Notes under the pieces: model-generated
The model's database searches: none
What the model was told of the DNA's origin: nothing
Seen by the model: the letters and a program-made list of their open reading frames with translations, nothing else
Position numbers and translations under genes: made by a program
Assembly (NCBI RefSeq): GCF_905171765.1
Contig: NC_053390.1
Coordinates: 308,020,984-308,084,983, forward strand
Reading direction: 5' to 3'
DNA length: 64,000 nucleotides
Source of the DNA: Bufo bufo
Lineage: Eukaryota; Chordata; Amphibia; Anura; Bufonidae
Part shown: positions 14,649-26,282 of the stretch, in pieces
Position numbering within the stretch: the stretch's first letter is position 1
Layout of the letters: every line of letters begins with the position of its first letter

Positions 14649-16100
14649 TATAATTTTGGCACATAAAATTGCTGCAGATCCCTGGTCCCAACATGCTAGG
14701 CTTTGCCTATAGGTTAACACTAAGTAGCCCAGATTTTATAGAATAGATTATTATACAGCATCTCCAAGAAAGCTGATACAGTGAGCAGTGTGTGCTGAAG
14801 ATCATACCTCTGTACAAGAACAATCCTGATAATAATGGAACGCGGTGGAATCAGGAAGGAGAGAGGAGGAAGCTGGAGCACACCTGTCAGAAATTGTAGG
14901 TTGTGGATTGTACTAAATGCAAAAACTGTGTAACTGTATACATTTCTATGTACTGAGCTCCACCTAGTGGTGACTGCAGGCAGCTAGTTTTGTAATATAC
15001 CATATGAAGCGAAGCAGAGCCTTTAGTGTGCATGGGGGGTATCATCGGATTTATGCTAGTTTTCTAGTGAATACATTGAGAAATAATGTTGTTCAGAATG
15101 GTCTTCTCACCGAGGTCGTTACCCATTGTAGGAAGGCACAAGGGTCCGTCGTTGACGGAAGGGATGTGTCACCTAGGTTCCTGGCCTCGGTTATGTAAGA
15201 GCCAGTATTTTCAAGTGTCAGGGGCAGCTAGTGCTGGTTGACACGTTGCTATTTTAGTATGGCTGTAAGCTGATCCGGGCCGGCTCTTACTAGGAGTAGC
15301 CAAAGTGCTGGGTGGGTGGCTGCTCCCCACGCTCAAGGCCGGGTCTTTACTGGCCTATATCAAACCCAGCCAGCAGTCTCAGCTGTGGGTGTGGATTACT
15401 CCTCTCTGACAGTGGAGCGCTGTCAGTCCCTGTGTGCTTTGGGATCTGAAAACTTGCGCCGTGCAAAAGGGCTGGGAGCCGCATGCTGAGAAACAGGCCC
15501 CTAAAGCCTGCTGTGGACCACAGGTGGAGAAACTGCAAACCAGGTGAAGGTTTTTGTTCTGTGGACTTTTCATGGTGTGAACAAACACCTAGACTGCAAA
15601 ATGTCACTTTTTGTTTTTCCTTATGTGTGAATAAAACACTAAACTGTTTAAGTTAAAGACTTTGTGGTTGCCTCTATACTGCGTCCGCTAGCCTGTCTAC
15701 CAGAGCAAATCCCCACACCATGCATTGCAAAAGTTTACTGTATTGTTCTGTAAATTGCTGTTGACATCACCAAATAAGATCCTGTTACAGTTTATCCTAC
15801 ATTTGGTATCTGAGGTGATTCTTTAGTTTTTTAAACAAGTAAATCAGGACAGGATGTGATTTTAGGCAGGTCGTGTATACTTTACACCCCATGGGGGACA
15901 TTTAGCATTCCAGGTATGCCAGAATACCGGTGTCAAAGAGCGTGTGTGTCAAATTTTGCCCTGCTTGCCATTTTTCCAACAAGTGGGTGAGGCCAGGCAT
16001 AGCCTTTCTGGCACATCTATTATAATCTAACACCAGGAAATAGGCATAGATTACACCTGGTCAGTTCTGGTGCATGGACATGCACAGATACACCACTATT
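14649..16100. other. Intergenic, no gene seen
   Basis: Contains short repeat-like pieces, for example around 14940-15000 (CTCCACCTAGTGGTGACTGC). No protein of recognisable family was found. The open frames at 15004-15198 and 15347-15607 show no conserved features. Confidence 0.5.
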
Positions 16101-16119
16101 ACTAAGAGGCCAGCACCTC

Positions 16120-16385
16120 TTATAGAGGATCGGTCACCACTCCTGACATGTCTGTTTTAGTAGCTACTTGCATTCCCCATGTAATAACCATTCTGGGGCA
16201 TCTATTCTTATGAGTCTATGTTCTCTTATTCCTGCTAGAAGTTTCTGGATAAAGGTACAAATAGGAGTTACCATCTGGGAGTCTGTCCCTGCACAGTTTC
16301 ACACTGGCAGCACTGAATGGATAGTGTCAAATAGTGCAGGGACACCCCCCAACTGGTAACACCCATCTGTACCTTTATCATTGGT
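16120..16385. mobile_element. Palindromic MITE, related to the copy at 48979-49675
   Basis: The stretch from GATCGGTCACCACTCC through AGAAGTTTCTGGATAAAGG to AACACCCATCTGTACC is internally inverted: GATAAAGGTACAAATAGG... against ...CCATCTGTACCTTTATC. Blocks such as the TGTCCCTGCACAGT segment and the CAGACATGTCAGGAG end recur in 48979-49675. The right outer arm is missing. Confidence 0.6.
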
Positions 16386-17009
16386 GGCTATGGCCACAGG
16401 GTCCCCTCCTCTTCATTGGTGGCAGTGGCAGCTTCTGATCGGAGCCCCAGCAGTGTAAGCCTGGGGCTCCGATCGGTTACCATGGCAGCCAGGACGCTAC
16501 TGAAGCCCTGACTGCCATGGTAACATCCCTGATGCTGTGTGCACAAAGCACAGGGCAGCAGGCAGTGTGTGAGGTCCTATTCACTCTGATAGAGATCTAT
16601 TAGGGTGAATAGGACAAGGGATTAGAAGATCCCAGGTTCTGGCCCCTAAGGGGGGAAATAGTTATTAAATAAAAAGTGTAAATAAAATAAAAAAGTAAAA
16701 AAAAAAACACCAAAATATTAAGTATAAATCACCCCCTTTCCCAATTTCACATATAAAATATATAAACAATAAATAAACATATCACATATCGCCACGTCAG
16801 AAAAGTCCAAACTATTAAAATACAAAAAAATCTATGCGGTGAACGCCGGAATAGAAAAAAAACAAAAAACTGCACGATTCGCCATTTTTTAAAATGCGGA
16901 ATGCACGTGGCTTTTTTGGTTTATTTTTTTTTTGCGTGGTATCGAGTATCGCAATACTTTTTTATGGTATTTATATCGAATCAAAAATTTGGTATCGCAA
17001 CAACTCTAC
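16386..17009. repeat. Dispersed repeat with inverted segments and AT-rich tail
   Basis: Contains an inverted pair, GATCGGAGCCCCAGCAGTG at 16438 against CCTGGGGCTCCGATCGGTTA at 16461, and another, GGTTACCATGGCAGCC against CTGCCATGGTAACATCC. An A/T-rich tract follows at 16660-16990. It has the look of a non-coding mobile repeat. Class not assigned. Confidence 0.45.
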
Positions 17010-17626
17010 TGTGAAGCGCCGTCCAATGAGTTCTTAAGCATTTGGCTGAATATGTTCAGATAATATTGCCCGAAACACTTCAGAATTCATCCTTGTTTTC
17101 CGTGGTATTCCGGGTCGTTTAGTGTTGCTGGTGCGTTCCTTCTTTTTAAGAATGTTCCAAACAGTTGTTTTGGCCGCGCCTAATCTTTTTGCTATCTCTC
17201 TGATGGGTTTGTTGTGTTTTTTCAGCCTAATGATGGCTTGCTTCACTGATAGTGACAGCTCTTTGGATTTGGAGTTGACAGCAACAGATTCCAAATGCAA
17301 ATAGCACACTTGAAATGAACTCTGGACCCTTTATCTGCTCATTGTAATTGGGATAATGAGGGAATAACACACACCTGGCTATGGAACAGCCGAGAAGCCA
17401 ATTGTCCCATTACTTTTGGTCCCTTAACAAGTGGGAGGCACATATGCAAACTGTTGTAATTCCTACACCGTTCACCTGATTTGGATGTAAATACCCTCAA
17501 ATTAAAGCTGACAGTCTGCAGTTAAAGCGCATCTTGTTCGTTTCATTTCAAATCCATTGTGGTGGTGTATAGAGCCAAAAATGTTAGAATTGTGTCAATG
17601 TCCCAATATTTATGGACCTGACTGTA
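17010..17626 (-). mobile_element. Truncated Tc1-like transposon (N-terminal transposase part)
   Basis: Minus-strand open frame 17309-17034 encodes about 91 codons with a helix-turn-helix typical of Tc1 transposases: LSLSVKQAIIRLKKHNKPIR, then EIAKRLGAAKTTVWNILKKK. The 5' terminal inverted repeat is at 17587-17626, reading on the minus strand TACAGTCAGGTCCATAAATA, adjacent to a TA. The catalytic part and the other end are missing, so the element is truncated near 17010. Confidence 0.85.
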
Positions 17627-18277
17627 TAGCGAGGTGCTCTCAGGTCCTCTTTAATAATTGTGGCACATCTGATTCCAGCAGGAACAGATTAGGACAGGCA
17701 TGTAACATGGCAGTCAATAGATATCCCCCATGTGTTCAGAAGCATCCCAGTTTGTCTGCACACATACCTTACAAATAAAGTCCAAGAACACTGCACTGTC
17801 CATGTTGTCAGCAGCTACATTTCATTTGTCATTTTCGCCTATGTCTTGGTATCACTGTTCATTGTAGGGACGATCCTTCCATTCCATAATTTACAGGGTG
17901 GGCCGCAGAAAACAGAACCACTTCGCTGGTGTGGTTTGCGTTGGGCCTCATTCAGTAACCAGAGCTCAACTGTCATTTTACCAGAGCAGTTTAACTCCTT
18001 CCTACCACAGCCAATTTTTCCTCCCTGCCTTTCAAGAACCATATTTTTTTAATTTTTCCGTTGACAAAACCACATGAAGTTTTTTTTTTTGCAGGATATG
18101 TTCCATTTAACAAAAAAAATGTGTGGGGAGGAATAGGGGGAAAAAAACACTATTTCATCATAGTTTTTAGGGTTTCATTTTCACAGCATACAGTAGCCAA
18201 AATAACATGACAAACGTATTATTTGGGAACTATATTTTTTATAGATTTTGTTTTGTTTTACTACTTTTAAAAAAGTT
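17627..18277. other. Intergenic, no gene seen
   Basis: AT-rich with homopolymer runs. Open frames at 17732-18052 (+) and 18042-17839 (-) overlap on opposite strands and show no conserved protein features. Confidence 0.5.
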
Positions 18278-19128
18278 TAAATGGACACTGACAGGCCCGA
18301 TAAACATATTTAGTTATTCCTATGCAGTCATAGGTCTATTAAAGTGTATTCCAACGATATAAGAGTACCTCCTGTCCGCATTTTAAACCATGTAAAAACA
18401 ACTTTATAATCATCTGTCAATCAGCTTCCTTTATGCCCAAGGGGCGGTTTTTCACATCTCTTTATGCCCAAGGGGCGTTTTTACTCCTACCTTTGTGCCC
18501 AGCCGCGCCTCAACTGTCGCTTCCTAGCGCCGCCCAGCTCATTATTATTCACTGGCTGGGCGGCTTTTACAGTCCCCGATCCTCCCGAGCCGACGCAGGC
18601 GCAGCAGGAGACGCTGGCATTGAATAAGGGAGGCAGGCGCACTGCGAGTGAGGGTGCCGGGCAAGTTATCTGGCGCACGCGCAGAAGGTACAAGTGAGTT
18701 CAATGCCTGGGTCTCCTGCTGCATTGAACTCACTTGTACCTTCTGCGCGTGCGCCGGATAACTTGCCCGGCACCCTCACTCGCAGTGCGCCTGCGTCCCT
18801 TATTCAATGCGTCGGCTCGGGAGGATCGGGGACTGTAAAAGCCGCCCAGCCAGTGAATAATAATGAGCTGGGCGGCGCTAGGAAGCGACAGTTGAGGCAC
18901 GGCTGGGCACAAAGGTAGGAGTAAAAACGCCCCTTGGGCATAAAGAGATGTGAAAAACCGCCCCTTGGGCATAAAGGAAGCTGATTGACAGATGATTATA
19001 AAGTTGTTTTTATATGGTTTAAAATGCCGACAGGGGGTACTCTTATGTGATTGTAATACACTTTAATAGACCTATGACTGCATAGGAATAACTTAATATG
19101 TTTATCGGGCCTGTCAGTGTCCCTTTAA
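18278..19128. mobile_element. 851-bp palindromic element (foldback MITE)
   Basis: Two arms of roughly 400 bp are near-perfect reverse complements. The outer ends are AATGGACACTGACAGGCCCG and CGGGCCTGTCAGTGTCCCTT. The centre is about 18690-18735, where CAAGTGAGTTCAATG meets CATTGAACTCACTTG around a spacer of about 16 bases. Both arms contain TTTATGCCCAAGGGGCG and the GCCGCCCAGC-type GC-rich block. Paired open frames on the two strands here mirror each other because of the palindrome and are not genes. Confidence 0.85.
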
Positions 19129-19744
19129 CTTTTTTTTTTATTGCTTTGTGTCGCCATAATCTGACACCAATAAGTTTATTTTTCCTTTCATAAATCTGTG
19201 TAGGGTCTCATTATTTGTGGGCTGAGCTGTAGATGGTACCATTTTGGGGTACATTTAAACTTGTTGATCTTCTTGCATTCAATTTTTTGAGAGGTATGGG
19301 TTACAAAAAATATTGGGAATTTTTCCTTCTTTACAGAATAAATAACATGATATTTTAATACTTTGGTCAGGTACGGATGCAGTGATTCCGATAATGTTTA
19401 CTTTTGTTATTTAAAATTTGATAAATTGGAAAAGGGGGTGTTTTGAATTTTTTATATGTTTATTATTATTTCTAAAAACTTTGGTTGGATCTGTGGCAGA
19501 TGCAAAAAAATAAAAATACAGAACCACGTGCTCTGACACTTGTCGTTATTGCAGACATTTAGCAGAGGATTATGAGAGGCCAGAGAAAATCCCAACAGGT
19601 AGGTAGGTACATGTGGCACCACTAATAATAAGTCTGCACACATTCTTGATTGGTGTTCGGAAAGTCTTGCAGATTGCTTATGGCCTCATTACTATGCTAC
19701 ATGCACTTGTAGTAGTGTTCAAAAAATTATCAGTCCAACATCAT
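19129..19744. other. Intergenic AT-rich, no gene seen
   Basis: Contains phrases such as GGTCTCATTATTTG and TTGGGGTACATTT that echo the repeats at 23700-24300. Probably a degraded copy of the same dispersed repeat. Confidence 0.4.
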
Positions 19745-19893
19745 TAAAGGGGTTCTCTGAGAATTAAGAAACTGAAAATACTTAAATATTACTTTATTGT
19801 AAATGTATTCCCAAATACCTTTCATTAGTTATAATGGCTCGTTTTATCTGGGGAGCAATCATTAGTATAAATAAAATGGCCGCCGTCCCTTTA

Positions 19894-20132
19894 GGCTCCA
19901 TTCAGATGTCCGTAATGCATTGCCGATCCGCAATACACCCAGCCGGCACCCCCATAGGACATGTTCTATTTTTTTCCAGACCGGAAGTTCGGGGGCGCAC
20001 TCCGGAGATGCGGAGAGCACATAGTGTGCTCTCGGCATCCATTCCATCCCCATAGAGAATGAATGGGTCCACACCCGTTCCGCAATTTGCAGAACGGATG
20101 CGGACCCATTATACGGACGTCTGAATGGAGCC
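19894..20132. mobile_element. Harbinger-like MITE
   Basis: Inverted ends GGCTCCATTCAGATGTCCG and CGGACGTCTGAATGGAGCC, flanked by TTA on the left and TAA on the right. No coding capacity. Nested in the left arm of 19745-21228, so it is younger than that element. Confidence 0.8.
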
Positions 20133-20173
20133 TAAGTATACACAAAACCTGTCCTACTCACACAGGAGGACAA

Positions 20174-20708
20174 GTTACCGCATTTTTCGCCCTATAAGAC
20201 GCACCGGCCCATAAGACACACCTGAGGTCAGACCGTTAATAAGACTTCAGATCAGACCCCCATTCCTCATATCAGTCCTCCATGCCTCTAATCAGCCCCC
20301 AGCCATATATGTAATCAGCATCCCCCAGCCATATATGTAATCAGCAGCCCCCAGCCATATATATAATCAGCAGCCCCCAGCCATATATATAATCAGCAGC
20401 CCCCAGCCATATATGTAATCAGCAGCCCCCAGCCATAGATCACAAAATAAATAAACCACTTATCTCTCCTGCTCCTGGACGCTGCAGCTCCTCTCCTCCA
20501 GCACGATCCTCTTCCTCCTCCGTCGGCTGTGCTGTGAACTGGTGCACACAGTGTGAGGTCACAGAGCACCCTCACGCTGTGCGCAGCCAGTGCACAGCCG
20601 CCAGCCGAGGACCAGGAAGCGGTGAGTACAGAGCCTTCACCGCTTTCTGGTCCTCTGGTACCAGTTTGGGGGGAAAAAAGTGTGTCTTATGGGGCGAAAA
20701 ATACTGTA
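20174..20708. mobile_element. MITE with ends CGCATTTTTCGCCCTATAAG
   Basis: The left end reads CCGCATTTTTCGCCCTATAAGACGCACC and the right end GTGTGTCTTATGGGGCGAAAAATACTG, inverted to each other. Inside is a short tandem array (20288-20441). A related right end is at 22345-22372. I do not assign the superfamily. Confidence 0.7.
20288..20441. repeat. 26-bp tandem repeat, about 6 copies
   Basis: The unit is CAGCAGCCCCCAGCCATATA followed by TATAAT, in about six copies that differ by TATATG/TATATA. It lies inside the element at 20174-20708. Confidence 0.9.
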
Positions 20709-21228
20709 CTTCACAACACTGAGCTAAAGAGCTGCCTGAATACAGTTTAATATGATCTTCAGCTGAATCTCTGTGGGAATGGAGATCATGAGGAGACATG
20801 ATGTGCAGAGAGGACAGGCAGGATAGACTGAGGTCATGTGGGGCTGTAGTAATGGAGACTGCATACAAGTGCTGCTGCTCATTAGCTACACCTCATCCTC
20901 CTCTCTGTACTTCATGTCTCCTCATGGACTCCTACAGAGATTGAAGTGAAGATCTTATCTGTATTCAGGATCATAATCCCTGACAAGCAGAGCAGAGAGG
21001 AGGATGAGACAGATCTTTAGCTTAGTGTTGTGAACTAACTTGTCCTGCTGTGCGATTAGGACAGGGTTTTGTGTGGACTAACAAGACGGTGGCCATTTTA
21101 TTTCTCCTAATGATTTCACCTTAGACAAAATGATCCATTATAACTAATGACAGGTATTTGAGAATACATTTATAATAAAGTAATATTTAAGTATTTTCAT
21201 TTTCCTAATTCTCTGAGAACCTTTTTAA

Positions 21229-21594
21229 CCTGATAAATCACTGTTTTTGGTAGAATTGATAACAATTAGGACATGCATGCCGCTCATTCTGAGTAATTGA
21301 ATCATTAAAGGGGTTGTGTCACGAAACATATTCTACATTTTTCAAACCAGCACCTGGATCTGAATACTTTTGTAATTGCATGTAATTAAAAATTTTGTAT
21401 AGCCAGTGAGTTATTCATTTGTTCTGATGAAGGACATGATTTGATTAAAAAGTTGATTGGAGATGGAAAACATATAGAAAAGTGCAGCACATTGTAGGCC
21501 ACTCAGCTAAAATAATCTCAAATGCCTTGCAGTGGTAACCAACACCTGAAAGACATGAAAGGAAGCGGGGACCTGCTGTTTGAATGGATTCAAG
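21229..21594. other. Intergenic, no gene seen
   Basis: AT-rich. A repeat-like start AAAGGGGTTGTGTCACGAAAC at 21307 suggests another MITE end. No coding feature. Confidence 0.4.
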
Positions 21595-22372
21595 CAGCGG
21601 TCCCCAACCGCCGGGCCGCGGCCCAGGACCGGGCCCTGGAAGATGGTTTGCCGGGCCGCGGCGATCAGGGCAATCTTTAACTCTGTACTAATGAAGCGCT
21701 TCCATTATGGAAGCGCTTCATTAGTACAGAAGGACCAGGAAGCGGTGAAGGATCTGTACTCACCACTTCCTGGTCCTCGGCTCGGCTATCGGCTGTGCAG
21801 GGCTGTGCAGGGCTGCGCACAGCGTGAGGTCGCTCTGTGACCTCACACTGTGCGCCGCTATACACAGCCAGCCGACAGCAGAATGAAGAGGATCGCGATG
21901 GTGACCAGGAGCAGGAGAGGTAAGTGTTTTTTTTATTTTCACTAGGGGCTGATGGCTGACCTGGGGGACATATGGCTGACATGAGGAGCAGGCATGAGGG
22001 GCAGACATATGGCTGACATGAGGGGCAGGCATGAGGGGCAGGCATATGGCAGGCATGAGGGGCAGACATATGGCTGACATGAGGGGCAGACATATGGCTG
22101 ACATAGGGGGGGCTTATGGCTGACATAGGGGGGCTTATGGCTGACATTGGGGGGGCTTATGGCTGACATTGGGGGGGCTTATGGCTGACATTGGGGGGGC
22201 TTATGGCTGACATTGGGGGCTGATGGATGGCTAAAGGTTTGGGGGTTGATCTGAGCCATTGGGGGTCTGATCTGAGGTCTGATTGCTGGTCTGACCTGAG
22301 GTGTAATGAAAAATATTTTTTTCTTATTGTTCTCCTCTAAAACCTAGGTGCAAAGGGCGAAAAATACGGTAC
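21595..22372. mobile_element. Composite: hAT-like left end, inverted segment, G-rich minisatellite, CGAAAAATACGGT right end
   Basis: CAGCGGTCCCCAACCGCCGG at 21595 resembles a hAT left end. AATGAAGCGCTTCCATTATGG at 21690 is followed by its inverse (GGAAGCGCTTCATTAGT). Tandem G-rich units fill 21945-22230. The stretch ends GGGCGAAAAATACGGT near 22372, matching the end type of 20174-20708. Probably two or more elements inserted into each other. Confidence 0.55.
21945..22230. repeat. G-rich minisatellite, about 21-22-bp units
   Basis: Repeats of GGGGGGGCTTATGGCTGACA and of ATGAGGGGCAGACATATGGC-type units. Long minus-strand open frames of Met-Ser-Ala-Ile and His-Met-Ser-Ala-Pro type are read-through of the repeat and are not proteins. 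Confidence 0.9.
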
Positions 22373-22659
22373 AGTGCAGCAGAGACCAGTGCAGCAGAGA
22401 CCAGTGCAGCAGAGACCATAGTCAGTTTATATAGTCGTTATATAGTGTTATATATTTTAATATGCACCTTGAGTTTTGTTATGCGCGTGAATCAGTCAGC
22501 CCCGCCCACCCCCTAAGCCCCGCAGAAGAACTGTTGAATGTAGTCCAATCATCGTAGACTGGTATACCTGTTCAGAGGTGCAAGAAGTTGTTCGATTCCA
22601 TGCAGTGATCCTATTCCCTCACACCTCCTCAGTCCATTTTCCCGGCTGTCATTACTCTC
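22373..22659. other. Spacer, no gene seen
   Basis: Includes a triple CAGTGCAGCAGAGAC direct repeat at 22372-22420, about 15 bp per unit. Nothing else recognised. Confidence 0.5.
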
Positions 22660-24620
22660 CTAACTACAATATTTTGTGAATGCCATTTTATTTTTTGGGG
22701 ACATTAGAAGGCTTTGAAGTTTAGAAGCAAATCTTAAAATTTGTCAGAAAATTTCCAAAACCCAAATTTTAAGGCCCAGTTCAGGTCTGAAGTCACTTTG
22801 TGAGGCTTACATAATAGAAACCACCCAGAAATGACCCCATTTTAGAAACTACATCCCTCAAGGTATTCAAAACTGATTTTACAAACTTTCTTAACCCTTT
22901 AGGTGTTCCACAAGGATTAATGGAAAATGGAGATTAAATTTCAGAATTTCACTTTTTTGGCAGATTTTCCATTTTAATCCATTTTTTTATACTAACAAAG
23001 TAAGGGTTAACAGCCAAACAAAACTCAATATTTATTGCCCTGATTCGGTAGTTTACATAAACACCCCAAATGTGGTCATAAACTGCTGTATGGGCACACA
23101 GCAGGGCGTAGAAGGAAAGGAACGCCATATGGTTTTTGGAAGGCAGATTTCACTGGGATCATTTTAAGCTGCCATGTCACATTTGAAGACCCCCTGATGC
23201 ACCCTTAGAGTAGAAACTCCCCAAAAATTACCCCTTTTTGGAAACTACAGGATAAGGTGGCAGTTTTGTTGGTACTATTTTAGGGTGCATACAATTTTTG
23301 GTTGCTCTATATTACAGTTTTTGTGAGGCATGGTAACAAAAAAATTGCTGTTTTGGCACCGTTTTTATTTTTGTTATTTACAGTGTTCATCTGACAGGTT
23401 AAATCACATGGTATTTTTATAGAGCAGGTTGTTACGGATGAGACAATACCAAATATGACTACTTTTTTGGGTTGTGTGTTTCAGTTTTACATAATAAACC
23501 ATTTTTGAAAAGAAAAAATTTTTGTGGTTGGGTCATGTAATATTTTTATATAGCAGGTTGTTACGGACGCGGTAATACCTAATAGGTCTACTGTTTTTTT
23601 TATTTATTTCACTTTAGCACAATAATAGCAGTTTTGAAGCAAAAAAAAATCATATTTTAGTGTCTCCATTGTCTGAGAGTGATAGCTTTTTTTTATTTTT
23701 TGACAAATTGTCTTAGGTAGGGTCTCATTTTTTGCGGGATGAGGTGACGGTTTGATTGGAACTATTTTGGGTAGCATACGCCTTTTTGATCGCTTGGTGT
23801 TGCCATTTTTACAGCAGGTTCTTATGGACACGGCGATACCTGATATGTATACTTTTTTTATTTTAAGCTTTACAGAATAACAGCATTTTTTAAACAAAAA
23901 AATCATGTTTTGTGTTTCCATATTCTTATTTTTTGGGCGATTGTTTTAGGTAGGATCTCATTTTTTGCAGGATGAGATGACGGTTTGAGTGGTACAATTT
24001 TAGGGTGCTTTTGATTGCTTGCTATTACACTTTTTGTGATGTAAGGTGACAAAAAATGGCTTTTAACCCTTTTTTTTAACCGTGTTCAACTGAGGGGTTA
24101 AGTCATGTGATATTTTTATAGAGTAGGTAGTTACGGACGCGGAGATACCTAATATGTATACTTTTTTGTATTTAAGTTTTACACAATAATATATTTAAAA
24201 AAAAAAAAAATCATGTTTTAGTGTCTCCATAGTCGGAGAGCCATAGTTTTTATTTTTTTTTGGGCGATTGTCTTAGGTAGGGGCTCATTTTTTGCGGGAT
24301 GAGGTGATGGTTAGATTGGTACTATTGTGAGGGGCATACGCCTTTTTGATCGCTAGGTGTTGCACTTTTAGTGATGTAAGGTGACCAAAAAATGATTTTT
24401 TTACCACAGTTTTTTTTTTTTATGGTGTTCATCTGAGGGGTTAGGTTGTGATATTTTTATAGAGACGGTCAATACGGACGCGGCGATACCTAATATGTCT
24501 ACTTTTCTTTTTTTCCCTATTTTTTTCCCTATTTTCTTATTTACTTGAAACTTTAAATTTTTTTGTAAAACTTTTCTATTTTTATTTTTTTACACTTTAT
24601 TTTTTGTCCCACATTGGGAC
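22660..24620. repeat. Dispersed AT-rich repeat with degenerate internal modules; inverted relative of 29350-30100
   Basis: 22680-23260 is the reverse complement, with mismatches, of 29530-30100. Shared phrases include GGCGTTCCTTTCCTTCTG (minus) and CATGTCACATTTGAAGACCC (plus). From 23400 to 24530 a module containing TTACGGACGCGG-AATACCTAATATG and GTCTCATTTTTTGCGGGATG recurs about five times (near 23432, 23563, 23820, 24131 and 24470). No protein is encoded. Confidence 0.75.
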
Positions 24621-25139
24621 TTCAACTTTTGGGGGTCTGATCCCCTTTACAATGCATCACAATACCTCTGTATTGTGATGCATTGGCTGTAAGTGTATTA
24701 CAGACTGTAATACACTTACAGCCTGCTTGCCTGTGAGATCCAAGGGGCTGGATCTCACAGGCTTACAGGAAGGCAGCCACGATGCACAAGGAAAGCATCA
24801 GGCTGCGTTCTCTGCCATCGGGTCCCCCGTCACAGCAGCGCGGTGACCCGATGGAAGCTCTCTCCCTCCACACATCGCACGTGCCGCAGTCATCGCTGAC
24901 CGCGGAAGGGTTATGGCGCCGGCATCAGTGTTTTCACCGATGCCGGCGCATACAGCAGGGGTCCGGCTATCAGTGACTGCCGGACCCCTGCAGCTGATCG
25001 GGCAGGCGCAGCTCCTGCACACGCCCGATCAGCCCGTCGTAATAGTATGGCGCTGGGCAGCAAGTCACGTCCAGCTGCGCCATACCATTACGGCGCTAGT
25101 CGGGAAGCTATCTTTCTGGAAACTCTCTTCATGACCCCT
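24621..25139. repeat. Non-coding repeat tail with several inverted segments
   Basis: Short hairpins sit close together: TTACAATGCATCACAATACC against TATTGTGATGCATTGG; GTAAGTGTATTACAGACTGTAATACACTTAC; GCCTGTGAGATCC against GGATCTCACAGGC; GGTCCGGC against GCCGGACC. It adjoins the modules at 22660-24620 and is probably part of one mobile repeat. Confidence 0.5.
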
Positions 25140-25886
25140 TACAATCTGTCTTTTGCCCCCTACACTTGCCCTCACCAAAGTGTCTAAGGTTCACCTGACA
25201 GCAAAAAGGAATGGCAACTATTCTCTTCTGGATCAGTAGATTTCCCCCATCTACTAACCCACCTAAACATGATATTTCAATTTCGGTCTGCAGTACTATC
25301 ATAACTCTTGGGCAGCACTCCTGCTGTCTTGGGGCTATGTTTGACTCAGATGTTTCTTTTGTTCACCATATCCAATCAATTGCACGCTCTTATTATCTGC
25401 ACCTCAAGAATATCTCCAGAATCCACCCTTGCCTCATGGTAGAAACAGCCAAAACTCTTGTTGCTTTGATTCATTCTCGTTTTGGCTACTGTAACTCATT
25501 ACTAATCAGTCTTCCCCTCACTAAACTCTCCCTCCTTCAGTCTGTCTTAAATGCTGCAGCCATGTTCATCTATCTGTCCACCCTCTATACTGATGCTACT
25601 AGTCTGTGCCAGTCACTTCACTGGTTGCCTGTCCACCTCAGAATACAGTTCAAACTTCTCACCCTCACCCACAAAGCTCTCCACAGTGCTGCACCTCCGT
25701 ACATCTCCTCCCACATTTCTGTCTACCACCTTACTTGTGTTCTTCGTTCTGCCAGTGATCTAAGGCTTACATCATCCATAATTTGAACCTCTCAGTCATG
25801 TCTTTAAGACTTTTCCCGAGCTGAACCAGCTCTCTGGAACGCACTTCCCTGGATAATGAGGTTAATTCGTAATTTCCTTCGTTTAA

Positions 25887-26193
25887 GGCCTCCTGCACAC
25901 GGCCGTGTTCCACGGCCGAGAGCGGTCCGTGGTAACCCGGCCGGGATTCCTGCTGACAGCAGGAGCGCACGGCATCATTGGTTGCTATGACGCCGTGCGC
26001 TTCATGCCGCCGCTGCACTACAGTAATACACTCGTATGATCTATACGAGTGTATTACTGTACAGCAGCGGCGGCATGAAGCGCACGGCGTCATAGCAACC
26101 AATGATGCCGTGCGCTCCTGCTGTCAGCAGGAATCCCGGCCGGGTTACCACGGACCGCTCTCGGCCGTGGAACACGGCCGTGTGCATGAGGCC
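25887..26193. mobile_element. 307-bp near-perfect hairpin MITE
   Basis: The ends GGCCTCCTGCACACGGCCGT and ACGGCCGTGTGCATGAGGCC are inverted, and the pairing continues with few mismatches to the centre at about 26040 (ACACTCGTATGATCTATACGAGTGT). The arms are about 150 bp. TAA lies to the left and TTA to the right. Nested in the L2 3' region. Short frames on both strands mirror each other. Confidence 0.88.
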
Positions 26194-26282
26194 TTAAACG
26201 TGTCTTAAAAACACATCTTTTCAGGCAGGCTTATCATGTTCCCTAAAAATTACCCTATAACCCACCACCACCATCACCCTAA

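Larger units (their letters stand above)
19745..21228. mobile_element. Foldback element AAAGGGGTTCTCTGAGAAT, with two nested elements
   Basis: The ends AAAGGGGTTCTCTGAGAATT (19745) and AATTCTCTGAGAACCTTTTT (21209) are inverted, and pairing continues inward: TAAATATTACTTTATTGTAAA with its complement near 21170, and CACAAAACCTGTCCTACTC with the GGACAGGGTTTTGTGTGG end near 21060. The arms are interrupted by a Harbinger-like MITE (19894-20132) and a second inverted-end element (20174-20708). Removing both leaves a simple palindromic element of about 700 bp. Confidence 0.75.

Noticed and set aside
15347..15607. 86-codon minus-strand frame as a gene
   Set aside because: It has no family resemblance and two overlapping frames are equally open; chance in a GC-moderate stretch.
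18433..18972. Several 60-80-codon frames on both strands
   Set aside because: They are mirror images caused by the palindrome at 18278-19128.
21677..22169. Long Ser/Pro/His-rich frames on the minus strand (up to 156 codons)
   Set aside because: They read through G-rich tandem repeats; the amino-acid repeat follows the DNA unit.
25767..26208. Pair of similar frames on opposite strands starting MVAMTPCASCRRC
   Set aside because: Both come from the two arms of the hairpin MITE at 25887-26193.
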